From Camarhynchus parvulus (Eukaryota > Chordata > Aves > Passeriformes > Thraupidae), in the NCBI RefSeq assembly GCF_901933205.1, contig NC_044590.1, forward strand, positions 7,641,501 through 7,705,500: a stretch of 64,000 bases of DNA, given 5' to 3'. A program made the translations under genes and the position numbers. A model generated the notes under the pieces. It did not search any database, was not told the origin of the DNA, and was given only the letters and a program-made list of their open reading frames with translations. Shown here one piece after another: positions 49,701 to 55,400 of the stretch (position 1 is the stretch's first letter; each line of letters starts with the position of its first letter).

Positions 49701-51814
49701 CCGACAGCCGGTACCATCCCTGCGATGAGGACAGCCAAGGAGACCTTGAGCCAGCCCACAGCCCAGCCCAGAGCAGGGAAGCTCCCAAATCCAGGGCTGA
49801 GTGGGCCAGGAGCTGCTGGGGGAGCTGCCAAGCCACCCTCCCCTGGCCATCCTCTTCAAGCCACCCTCCCCAAAAGCAGAGCCTGACCCATAGGATGGGA
49901 GGAAGTGAAATCTACTGCTTCCAACTATTTTTCCTCACCTCTCAGCAGGAAATGCCCTCACAGAAGGGAATCTCATTTTCTCAGAACCAGAGCTATTTTC
50001 CTGCCTTCTGCTCCTCCACTTTTTTTACCTGTACCCACCATTGTACCCAGTTCTGGAGGTCTGAACTCAGCACCACTGACTTCTAATGCTCCCTAAAGCA
50101 TCACCCCAGCCAGTGACACAAGAACCACCTGCATTCAGCTGAGAGCCCAGGAGAGCACAGAGCCAGGACAAATCCCTCAGGAACTATTTCAGCAGTTGGC
50201 TGAAAGCTGTGGAATGCTTTTCCCCACAGCTAAGAACAATTTTAGCAGCAAGAAATGGAATTAAAATTTAGATACCCTGCAGCTAAGCAGCACTTCTTTA
50301 CCTTGAGAGAATAGAGCCCCCACTGTCACAAGCAATCACCCCCTGCCCGTGCTGAAAGCTCATCCAAGGGAAAGCTGCACAAAATCCAAGTGAGCAAAGC
50401 AAAGTCGATGGACACTTCCCACCAGAGCGGAGGGAATCCTAGGGAGTTCACATTCTGAGAGCAAGAGAAAAGCCAACTAACAAAACCCCAAACTGGAACT
50501 TGCTTAAAAAATGACAAAGTTCATTCAGGTTTACCTCTCTGTGCCTTAACCTGCATCCCAGACATGTAAGGGATGACATTGCTAAGTCCCAGATGGGGTG
50601 GAGAAGGCCAAAGAATCATAGGAACGTAAGAAATGAGAATTCTAATTTGATGTTGAAAAATCACATTTGAAAAAGATAGAGAAATACAGAGGTGGAGTGG
50701 ATCTAAGACCAGCAGGGCTGTGCTGTTGGATGCAGCAGGATGTGGAGGGATGTTTGAGACAGAGCAATCCACAGAGGGAAACATCCTGGAGATTATCAAG
50801 GAAGAATCCAGTGCAGCTCTCAAAGACAGACTGCCCCAGAAACTTCAATAGCATTGGGAAAGCTGCTGAGAAACTTCTCAAACCCAACAGCAACTTCCCC
50901 TTTTCCCCTGAGCGTCTCCAAACACCACATTCCCAAAGCACAAACATGGAGTGAACAGCAACACATTCCCTTCACCTCTGTGCCCCACGGAATGAGGCAC
51001 ACCAGGAGGACACCGAGTTCCACCAGGAATTGTCTGCTCTCAGCTCGGAGCAGACCTGGCCACACCTACACGGCTGAAAACGCCTCGGGATGTTTTCCTC
51101 ACCCAGGGAAACCCCACGGCTGCAGCCGGGTGGGAACTGGAGCAAAGCCCGGCGTTATCCCAGCCAAGGTGTCAAAATGTTCCTGCAGTTCATGCCCTCA
51201 TGCCCTGTTTCACAGGAACACCTGAAATTTGCTCCTGGACAATAAACCACTCAATAAATAATAAACCACTCGATACCCGCACACAATGAGCCATCAGTGA
51301 CCGCAGGGCAAGGGAAGCACACGCTCCGAGTAAAGGCAAACTTTCATAAGGAAAACTTTTTAAAACATATTTTGATAAAAATGAAATTAAAGGCGTTTTG
51401 GCATAAAACAGGAGAAATAGACAAGCTAGAACAGCCACGGAAGGAGCTCAGGTTTCTCTCCAGCACAGGCGGGCACAATCTGCCCATCTGTGGCCGAAGC
51501 GACACCGGCAAAGCCGCGGAGCCCCCGGTAATCGGCTCCTACCGGGCACCGCCGCTCCAAAGAAGGGGAGAGACCCCCAAAATTTAGCGGCACTTTAACC
51601 AGCCCCCGTGCGAGTGCGGCCGGTGAGGACCCGCACGGCGGCCGCCCCAGGCCCTCGGCCGCACCGGAGCTGGAGCAGCATCGCTACCGCCGCAGCGGGG
51701 CCACGGACGAGGTCACCTCCGCGCTGGCGGCCGGAGCGCAGGGGACCGCGACACCCCCAGCGCGGCCCAACCTCCCCAGCTCACCTGGTAGCTGAGCAGC
51801 TCCCCCACGTCCAT
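4675..51814 (-). CDS. CTNNBL1: Beta-catenin-like protein 1, complete 16-exon gene
   Basis: CTNNBL1 is a nuclear armadillo-repeat protein linked to the Prp19/CDC5L spliceosome complex. From the literature, it recognises nuclear localisation signals of CDC5L and PRPF31 and binds the deaminase AID. The coding sequence joins, in transcript order: 51814-51785, 44385-44197, 42055-41949, 41079-40940, 37287-37190, 35001-34908, 34181-34090, 31490-31418, 31145-31087, 30415-30267, 25675-25494, 17327-17230, 16187-16107, 10624-10487, 9894-9822, 4763-4675. This gives 563 codons plus TGA, the length I recall for human. Residues 1-10 are MDVGELLSYQ. Residues 16-31 hold a bipartite-type nuclear signal (KRPR, then RRK), followed by an acidic stretch. 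From about residue 77 to the end is the armadillo-like helical repeat domain. The C-terminus is KRILDLLENF. All phases agree and every junction is canonical except intron 4 (AT-AC). The start has a good context (GCG before ATG, G after). A CpG-island promoter suggests broad expression. Confidence 0.97.
4764..9821 (-). other. CTNNBL1: CTNNBL1 intron 15
   Basis: This is a GT-AG intron of 5058 bp in phase 1. I recognise no gene or transposon in it. It contains a perfect 11-bp inverted repeat at 6688-6720 in an AT-rich neighbourhood. Confidence 0.9.
6688..6720. repeat. Short perfect inverted repeat (hairpin)
   Basis: Arms AGCTGCTAATG (6688-6698) and CATTAGCAGCT (6710-6720) are exact reverse complements. 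Allowing one bulged G, the spacer adds three more pairs (TTC with GAA) and leaves a 4-nt loop. It may be only a foldback; it is far shorter than a miRNA precursor stem. Confidence 0.8.
9822..9894 (-). CDS. CTNNBL1: CTNNBL1 coding exon 15 (residues 511-534)
   Basis: The acceptor is CCCATCAG|ATTCG and the donor AAGG|GTGAGT (phase 1). It encodes IRQRVHQILNMRGSSIKIVR and then HILK, near-identical to human, in the C-terminal helices. Confidence 0.96.
9895..10486 (-). other. CTNNBL1: CTNNBL1 intron 14
   Basis: This is a GT-AG intron of 592 bp in phase 0. I see nothing beyond the splice signals. Confidence 0.92.
10487..10624 (-). CDS. CTNNBL1: CTNNBL1 coding exon 14 (residues 465-510)
   Basis: The acceptor is TTTACAG|GACATG and the donor CCCCAG|GTAAAG (phase 0). 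It encodes DMVRRGEIIDDDMEDEFYLR and RLDAGLFVLQLICYIMAEIC, then NANVPQ. The second codon is M466; I recall that in human a missense change at this methionine was reported with immune deficiency. The residue is unchanged here. Confidence 0.96.
10625..16106 (-). other. CTNNBL1: CTNNBL1 intron 13
   Basis: This is a GT-AG intron of 5482 bp in phase 0. It holds a short CCATT-type repeat (11297-11328), an A15 tract (12628-12642), a C-rich run (14007-14029) and a small GC/CpG-rich patch (about 15340-15450). I recognise no gene or transposon. Confidence 0.9.
11297..11328. repeat. Short imperfect CCATT/CCATCCCT repeat
   Basis: Several CCATT and CCATCCCTC units follow one another over about 32 bp inside intron 13. 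It is a minor simple-sequence stretch. Confidence 0.7.
16107..16187 (-). CDS. CTNNBL1: CTNNBL1 coding exon 13 (residues 438-464)
   Basis: The acceptor is CATTGCAG|GTTGAT and the donor CAC|GTATGT (phase 0). It encodes VDRLMELYFKYLDAMQAADK and then KIDGEKH. It differs from the human sequence I remember at a few surface-type positions (Y for H, D for G, AA for VA). Confidence 0.96.
16188..17229 (-). other. CTNNBL1: CTNNBL1 intron 12
   Basis: This is a GT-AG intron of 1042 bp in phase 0. I see no feature beyond the splice signals. Confidence 0.92.
17230..17327 (-). CDS. CTNNBL1: CTNNBL1 coding exon 12 (residues 405-437)
   Basis: The acceptor is TTTCTAG|AACATG and the donor GAGAAG|GTGAGT (phase 0). 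It encodes EHVCSILASLLRNLRGQQRT and then RLLNKFTENDSEK. It follows the longest intron of the gene (8166 bp). Confidence 0.96.
17328..25493 (-). other. CTNNBL1: CTNNBL1 intron 11 (longest)
   Basis: This is a GT-AG intron of 8166 bp in phase 1. It contains a GC-rich patch at about 18630-18740 in otherwise AT-rich DNA, and a 20-bp tandem duplication at 24281-24321. I recognise no nested gene or transposon. Confidence 0.9.
24281..24321. repeat. Two-copy tandem duplication, about 20 bp
   Basis: The unit ATTTTATTACATAA(A)CCT occurs twice in direct succession with a one-base indel and one or two substitutions. Confidence 0.8.
25494..25675 (-). CDS. CTNNBL1: CTNNBL1 coding exon 11 (residues 344-404)
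   Basis: The acceptor is TTCACAG|AGAGAAG; the split codon AG|A gives R344. The donor is GAAG|GTAGGT (phase 1). It encodes REKKISRSSALKVLDHAMIG, then PEGTDNCHKFVDILGLRTIF and PLFMKSPKKIKKVGTTEKEH. The basic KSPKKIKK stretch lies in a loop-like region of the armadillo domain. Confidence 0.96.
25676..30266 (-). other. CTNNBL1: CTNNBL1 intron 10
   Basis: This is a GT-AG intron of 4591 bp in phase 2. Near its acceptor end it has a roughly 100-bp T-rich tract on the plus strand (25877-25975) and a 2x37-bp tandem repeat (26020-26093). The rest shows nothing I can name. Confidence 0.9.
26020..26093. repeat. Two-copy tandem repeat, 37-bp unit
   Basis: Copies at 26020-26056 and 26057-26093 both begin ACAGAAGGGGA and end AAAAGGCAAAT, and differ at two bases. 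The close match suggests recent duplication or a polymorphic minisatellite. Confidence 0.9.
30267..30415 (-). CDS. CTNNBL1: CTNNBL1 coding exon 10 (residues 295-343)
   Basis: The acceptor is CATTCAG|GTGTTT and the donor CTCAG|GTACCT (phase 2). It encodes VFKRHNPSTAEEQEMMENLF through SCLMLSSNRDRFLKGEG to LQLMNLML. The donor departs from the usual GTAAGT/GTGAGT after position +3, so it may be fairly weak. Confidence 0.96.
30416..31086 (-). other. CTNNBL1: CTNNBL1 intron 9
   Basis: This is a GT-AG intron of 671 bp in phase 0. I see no feature beyond the splice signals. Confidence 0.92.
31087..31145 (-). CDS. CTNNBL1: CTNNBL1 coding exon 9 (residues 275-294)
   Basis: The acceptor is CATCTAG|ACAAC and the donor TCT|GTGAGT (phase 0). 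It encodes DNRELLGELDGIDVLLQQLS. At 59 bp it is the second-shortest coding exon, after exon 1. It sits behind a polypyrimidine tract of about 40 nt on the transcribed strand. Confidence 0.96.
31146..31417 (-). other. CTNNBL1: CTNNBL1 intron 8 (shortest)
   Basis: This is a GT-AG intron of 272 bp in phase 1. Its acceptor follows a very long pyrimidine tract (about 31147-31190, seen as G/A-rich on the plus strand). Confidence 0.92.
31418..31490 (-). CDS. CTNNBL1: CTNNBL1 coding exon 8 (residues 251-274)
   Basis: The acceptor is CCCACAG|GCTAAG and the donor GATG|GTGAGC (phase 1). It encodes AKMPFDANKLYCSEVLAILL and then QNND, continuing the armadillo repeats. Confidence 0.96.
31491..34089 (-). 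other. CTNNBL1: CTNNBL1 intron 7
   Basis: This is a GT-AG intron of 2599 bp in phase 0. I recognise no gene, RNA or transposon in it. Confidence 0.9.
34090..34181 (-). CDS. CTNNBL1: CTNNBL1 coding exon 7 (residues 220-250)
   Basis: The acceptor is TGCCAG|GAATCG and the donor AAG|GTGAGC (phase 0). It encodes GIVENMAEFRPEMCTEAAQQ and then GLMQWLLKRLK. The first residue is G where I recall A in human, produced by the split codon G|GA. Confidence 0.96.
34182..34907 (-). other. CTNNBL1: CTNNBL1 intron 6
   Basis: This is a GT-AG intron of 726 bp in phase 1. It contains a CR1 3'-end fragment on the opposite strand (34504-34638). Confidence 0.92.
34504..34638 (+). mobile_element. CR1 LINE 3'-end fragment
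   Basis: The run TGTGTAGATGTGGCACTT, GGGACATGGTTTAGTG, GGACTCAGTGATCTTAGA and CCAACCCAAACAGTTCTGTG follows the 3' untranslated end of avian CR1 elements as I know them. Only the last ~130 bp are present, typical of 5'-truncated CR1 insertions. It is diverged, so old. It is antisense to CTNNBL1. Confidence 0.85.
34908..35001 (-). CDS. CTNNBL1: CTNNBL1 coding exon 6 (residues 189-219)
   Basis: The acceptor is ATTTAG|GTGGAG and the donor CTGG|GTAAGT (phase 1). It encodes VEGQVVALLVQNLERLDESV and then KEEADGVHNTL, within the central armadillo repeats. The second residue is E where human has D, a conservative change. Confidence 0.96.
35002..37189 (-). other. CTNNBL1: CTNNBL1 intron 5
   Basis: This is a GT-AG intron of 2188 bp in phase 0. 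I see no nested feature apart from an A-run at 35813-35824. Confidence 0.9.
37190..37287 (-). CDS. CTNNBL1: CTNNBL1 coding exon 5 (residues 156-188)
   Basis: The acceptor is CCAGCAC|ATGTTTCC, ending in AC rather than AG, as expected for an AT-AC intron. It encodes DVSIAVVDLLQELTDIDTLH and then ESEEGAEVLIDAL, with donor CTT|GTAAGT in phase 0. The U12 branch site lies just upstream (37304-37297). Confidence 0.95.
37297..37304 (-). promoter_or_regulatory. CTNNBL1: U12 branch-point sequence TCCTTAAC
   Basis: This is an exact match to the strong minor-spliceosome branch consensus (TCCTTRAC), placed 9 nt before the exon, with the presumed branch A at 37298. It is a splicing signal, not a transcriptional one. 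Confidence 0.92.
38425..38725 (+). mobile_element. Degenerate CR1 LINE fragment
   Basis: Pieces such as TTGTTCAGTTTTGGGCTC, AGAGGACCACTGAGGTGGTC, GAGAGAAAGCTCAGGGAGG and TGCACAGCAAAGAATTCAGC line up in order with the distal CR1 coding and 3' region as I know it. The many changes point to an old insertion. It is antisense to CTNNBL1 within the U12 intron. Confidence 0.7.
40940..41079 (-). CDS. CTNNBL1: CTNNBL1 coding exon 4 (residues 109-155)
   Basis: The acceptor is CCTCAG|GTTTATGG; two bases carried from exon 3 complete K109. It encodes KFMESELDLNDIIQEMHVIA through LLGLLGHDNT and ends with the first base of D156. The donor is not GT: the exon ends ACACAG and the intron opens ATATCCTT, a textbook U12-type AT-AC donor. 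No GT donor here would join the conserved NT-DVSIAV sequence in frame. Confidence 0.95.
41080..41948 (-). other. CTNNBL1: CTNNBL1 intron 3
   Basis: This is a GT-AG intron of 869 bp in phase 2. I see no feature beyond the splice signals. Confidence 0.92.
41949..42055 (-). CDS. CTNNBL1: CTNNBL1 coding exon 3 (residues 74-108)
   Basis: The acceptor is GTCAG|GAGGAA and the donor GAGAA|GTAAGA. It encodes EEPLDESSVKKMILTFEKRS and then YKNQELRIKFPDNPE, leaving two bases of the next lysine codon (phase 2). It marks the change from the acidic N-terminus to the helical capping region of the armadillo domain. Confidence 0.96.
42056..44196 (-). other. CTNNBL1: CTNNBL1 intron 2
   Basis: This is a GT-AG intron of 2141 bp in phase 0. 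I recognise no gene or transposon in it. Confidence 0.9.
44197..44385 (-). CDS. CTNNBL1: CTNNBL1 coding exon 2 (residues 11-73)
   Basis: The acceptor is TTCAG|CCTAAC and the donor GAA|GTAAGT, both phase 0. It starts PNRGTKRPRD and carries the basic clusters KRPR (16-19) and RRK (29-31), separated by an acidic run, the form of a bipartite nuclear localisation signal. It closes with an acidic tail after KKKLLQIIERDGEE. This is the part of the protein that departs most from the human sequence I remember, in line with a flexible N-terminus. Confidence 0.96.
45039..45079. repeat. Two-copy 19-bp direct repeat
   Basis: ATTTTATTCCACTATTCCT (45039-45057) recurs at 45061-45079 with one base changed and a 3-bp spacer, within an AT-rich stretch. 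Confidence 0.85.
48193..48200. promoter_or_regulatory. Consensus palindromic CRE (TGACGTCA)
   Basis: This is an exact full cAMP-response element, the site for CREB/ATF dimers, in intron 1. It contains a CpG that has survived in CpG-poor surroundings. Function is not shown; one exact 8-mer in 64 kb could also arise by chance. Confidence 0.35.
51785..51814 (-). CDS. CTNNBL1: CTNNBL1 coding exon 1 (residues 1-10)
   Basis: Encodes MDVGELLSYQ, identical to the human N-terminus as I know it. The ATG at 51814-51812 has a purine at -3 and G at +4. The exon ends CAG|GTGAGC in phase 0. It lies inside the CpG island. The transcription start, and so the 5' UTR length, is not defined by the sequence; it probably lies within 100-200 bp at higher coordinates. 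Confidence 0.96.
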
Positions 51815-51908
51815 CGCACCCACCGGGCCCCGCCACCGGGAACCTGTCGCAAACCACCGGGGCCGCGCGACACCTGCCGTAAGGCAGGCAGCGCAGGCCG
51901 GGTGACGG

Positions 51909-51929
51909 GGCGCCACACTGCCGGAAAGC
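51909..51929. repeat. Promoter direct repeat, copy A (21 bp)
   Basis: GGCGCCACACTGCC followed by GGAAAGC. It matches copy B at 51967-51987 at 20 of 21 positions, 58 bp apart. The difference is G/T in the core, which gives an ETS-like CCGGAA here. Confidence 0.9.
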
Positions 51930-51966
51930 GAGGCGAGGGGGGCGTGCCGGAAAGGGAGAGGCGGGA

Positions 51967-51987
51967 GGCGCCACACTGCCGTAAAGC
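51967..51987. repeat. Promoter direct repeat, copy B (21 bp)
   Basis: GGCGCCACACTGCC followed by GTAAAGC. One base differs from copy A and removes the GGAA core while leaving the rest unchanged. Confidence 0.9.
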
Positions 51988-52311
51988 AGCGCGGGGCTGT
52001 CGCGAACGGGAGCGGGCGGAGCGGGGCACCGGGGCCACCCCCGCCCCTCACGGGTCCCGGGGCTGGGCTCGGGGCCTCCCGCCTGTCCCCCGGTGCCACA
52101 TGGCACAGGGCAGGGAGAGCAGGAGACCCCGATGTACTCCCGGTGACAGGAGGCCCTGCCCTGCCCCGAGCAGCCGGTGCCACGGCGGGCCCGTCCCCGC
52201 TGTGCCCCGGGGGGGAGCGACACCCGGCAGAGCCCCCCGAGCGCTGCCCCCGGGCCAGCGGGAATCAGCGTTTTACGGGCCACGTTTTCCATAACCTTGC
52301 CAAGGCGCTGC

Positions 52312-52363
52312 CAGCGGTTATTGACAACACACTTCTATTTATACCCGGCGTCATTAACCGCTG
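52312..52363. repeat. Inverted repeat with MEF2-like spacer
   Basis: Arms CAGCGGTTATTGAC (52312-52325) and GTCATTAACCGCTG (52350-52363) pair at 13 of 14 positions. The 24-bp spacer includes CTATTTATA, which resembles a MEF2 site. The element lies about 500 bp upstream of the CTNNBL1 start, at the edge of the CpG island. It may be a protein-binding module; the function is unknown. Confidence 0.75.
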
Positions 52364-52440
52364 TCACCTTGAAAACACGCCAATAACCGGGCCCTGAGCG
52401 CGGCGGCGTGACGGCTCCTCTGCTTGCTGAGGTCGTGACA

Positions 52441-55400
52441 AATCGCTCTGTAATTCCACAAGATGCAGAAGCCCAGACAGACTGAGGCATTTCTCAATTT
52501 AACAAATAAGAATAATTAGGAGAGAGTCAACTCGGCCAAAATCGTACTGAATTTATTTCAGCTGTGCTTTAAAAAACAGTTTTGAGCTAAAATAATTTTT
52601 CATAATGATCACAGCTATTACGCAGTTATCTCAGCAGGAGTCTGGTTTGAGAAATCTCAGAAAATTAAAAAAATATATAATGTTTTTGAAGGAGTCCCTC
52701 GCATCCCCCCATTGTTTCAAGAAAATATAGGAGATCGGTCATGGCAAAATTAACTCAACAAATCTGCATGTTAAAGATGAGATAAATAGAACATAATTAT
52801 TAGCTCATCTGGCTGTGGGGTATTGAGTCTTCAGATCGTTCCCCAGCTGTGAAACCTCCCCATTTGGAGGCACTGGCGGGGTACTGGCACATACTGGGAA
52901 CGGGATTCAGCTACTGGGAAGCCTGACCCCCACCCGGGGATAAGCACAAGTGGGGATAAGAACTGACCACCCACAGACACACAGAATATGATGAGCTGCT
53001 CCTGCCCCGAGGCTTCCCCTCCACCTCATTCCCAGTGAGTAGAACAGCTCTGGGAGAAGCTAGGAGAAGGCAAAAACCACCAGTGACAAGAAAAGCCCCA
53101 ACCTGAGCACAGCGAGCAAGGCCAGCACCTTCGCCTCGAGCTTCTTGTTAAAGAAAGGGATAGAAAATGTTCAATTCACCTCCCTGACAGGACTCAAAGG
53201 CCAGGGGCAACACACACAAAAAACAAAAGCAGGAATTTGAAGAACCCAGGTACCGCATTGCTGCCTGGGAAGCCAAATTCTCATCCAGTCCTAGAGGGCA
53301 GGATGCAATAACAGAATTTTTATCCAATAAGGTGAGCTGGAGCACAGGGACAAAATACTGAATTAAAAAGCGAAACCAGGAGCAAAATCAAAGTATTAAA
53401 AAAGCTCTCAAGGAAATAAATGAAGGATGGAGATGAGCAGCTTCCCCTGGGGGTGGGTGCTGCACAGGGCTGGCACCAGGCTCTCCCAGGTGGAACATGC
53501 AGCAAAGCTGGGCAAGGCCTGAAGGCTCTGGATAGGCTGGAGCAAACCCTGGGACTTGGCTTGGTCATGAGAACAAGGACTCCTGGCTTCCTCTTCCCAG
53601 GCACCCACCTTCCACAGGGCATGGGGTACCACCCTCAGGGCTGACCATGTCCCCAGGCCTTTCCTGACACTTTTCCCTGGATGGGCACAGAGGAGCCAGG
53701 ACCCAGCAGCAGCTGCAGATGGGGCTTATGCAATGGTCTCAGCATGGAAACAGCAGATCCTCATCCCAGCAAAGCAGGGCTGCAGGGGATTGCTCAGAAC
53801 CATGGATGGGAGCTGGGGTGGGAGGAGGAGAGGAGGAGAATCCTGCTTTAATTTTATTCCGAGTTCAGGTTTCAACCCAGATGCCTCGAGATCTAATTCC
53901 GAATAAATAATTGTACTGAGTAACCCAGGTCCCCCAGTGATTAACTAAACACACTGAGGCTCGCTGAAATTGAATTAGTGGTGTGCACTCAGCCGTTATT
54001 ACCCTCCCCACGTCATGAATATTAATGAGGGGTTATTAAGAAATGTAAATGATGCCTCAGGGGGTTGGGAGCACCGGGGGTGCAGGGCCGTGCGGGCTGA
54101 TATGACAAACCATTAGGAAAACAGCCTGATTGAAGCCACTTTTTAATTATGTCAGATCTCGCTCTTTGGCGGGTGCAGCCGCGTTTCCGGATGCTTTCGT
54201 CTTTATTAAAATGAGAAAAAGGGAACAAGTCAGAACTGGAATGGGAAATGAGCCTTTGCATGGGGGAAGATTCAGCCACCCAACAGCCTGGCATGTGGGG
54301 GTGACTGGGTCCTGCACCTCACAGGGTCCCCCCCGGCTCAGCTCTGGCCAGGACACCCCCATGCTGACAGAGGGGGACACTGGCACCCCCACAGCACCTG
54401 CACCCTGTCCCTGGACCCCCACAGTCCCCAGCTCCCCACCACAGCCCTGCTGCCTGCAGCCCCTTGCCTTGGTTCAGCCTGGCTGGGCAGTGGAGCGACT
54501 GCCACAGGCTCATGCATTTTAACAGGCTCTCACAGGGCTCCCCGCGCCGGAATGGGAGCTGACAGGGCCAGCTGAGTTAATCAGAGTGGATAATGGAGGG
54601 AAAGAGAGAAATCTCAGCCCAAATTGCTGCAGAAATCATGAGCCGGGACTCAAAACCATTGAATTAAGCTGGGATGATGCTTAAAGGGGAAGGCAGCAGT
54701 TCTCCCAGCCTGCTGTCCCACTGAAGTAGGGAAGGAGAATGGCCCCTGTCCTCCCACAGAGGGTAGGGGCCAGCAAACATTGAGGACCCTCCAGAGATGT
54801 GCCACTGGCACTGGGACAGACATCTCAGTCCATCCAGCTCTGCCCCATCAGGGGGTCACACACTAAACAAAGCAGGCCAGGGGCTGTTCCTTGGAGGGCA
54901 CCATCAGATCACATGCTTTGCTGTAGTGACGAGCATGGCACAAGCCTGGGCCTGCTCCACCATCCCAACCTCACCCCCCTCCACGTGCTCACCCTCCGAG
55001 AGTATCAAACCCGGATGCCTGGACAGGGCTGAGCCACCAGCAAGGGGACAATGGGCATGAGATGGAATCACAGCCCATCCCTGCGAGCCGCCGGCATCGC
55101 GGCAGTGTCACCGCAGACAGATGGAGCAGTCTGGGACAGGCACGCACGCAGGATCGTTGGGATTCAGGTCTCTCCGCCCTGATAGCTTCATAACACCAGG
55201 CTGCTGCTTAATTGCACCCGTAAGTGTTGGAATTACTGAAGGGTAAAATGCAAATGGTGTAACCTTTCCTGAGCTCACCCGGCACTGCTGTGCCGGCTCC
55301 GTGCCAAAGGGAGCTGCCTGAATCCCTTTCTGCTTTTTAATTGCTCCAAAGCTGCTGGGAGATGCCCTCCCCAGGCCCCAGGAGTGAGAGGACAGCCCCC

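Larger units (their letters stand above)
44386..51784 (-). other. CTNNBL1: CTNNBL1 intron 1
   Basis: This is a GT-AG intron of 7399 bp in phase 0. It contains a small tandem duplication (45039-45079), a possible CR1 scrap near 46735-46785, a block at about 46995-47165 that looks like constrained non-coding DNA, and a full consensus CRE (TGACGTCA, 48193-48200). First introns often carry enhancers, but nothing here proves activity. Confidence 0.9.
51480..52440 (-). promoter_or_regulatory. CTNNBL1: CTNNBL1 CpG-island promoter
   Basis: About 1 kb is strongly GC- and CpG-rich against AT-rich flanks and contains exon 1. There is no TATA box at a suitable distance before the ATG; initiation is probably dispersed, as in housekeeping genes. 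Upstream of the ATG (higher coordinates) are four copies of TGCCG(G/T)AA at 51875, 51919, 51945 and 51977; the two GG copies contain an ETS-type CCGGAA core. The long open frames across the island on both strands are products of GC-rich composition, not genes. Confidence 0.9.

Noticed and set aside
51608..52294. Overlapping open frames of about 200 codons on both strands across the CpG island
   Set aside because: Stop codons are rare in such GC-rich DNA. The frames are arginine/proline-rich, overlap one another and the true CTNNBL1 exon 1, and show no domain.
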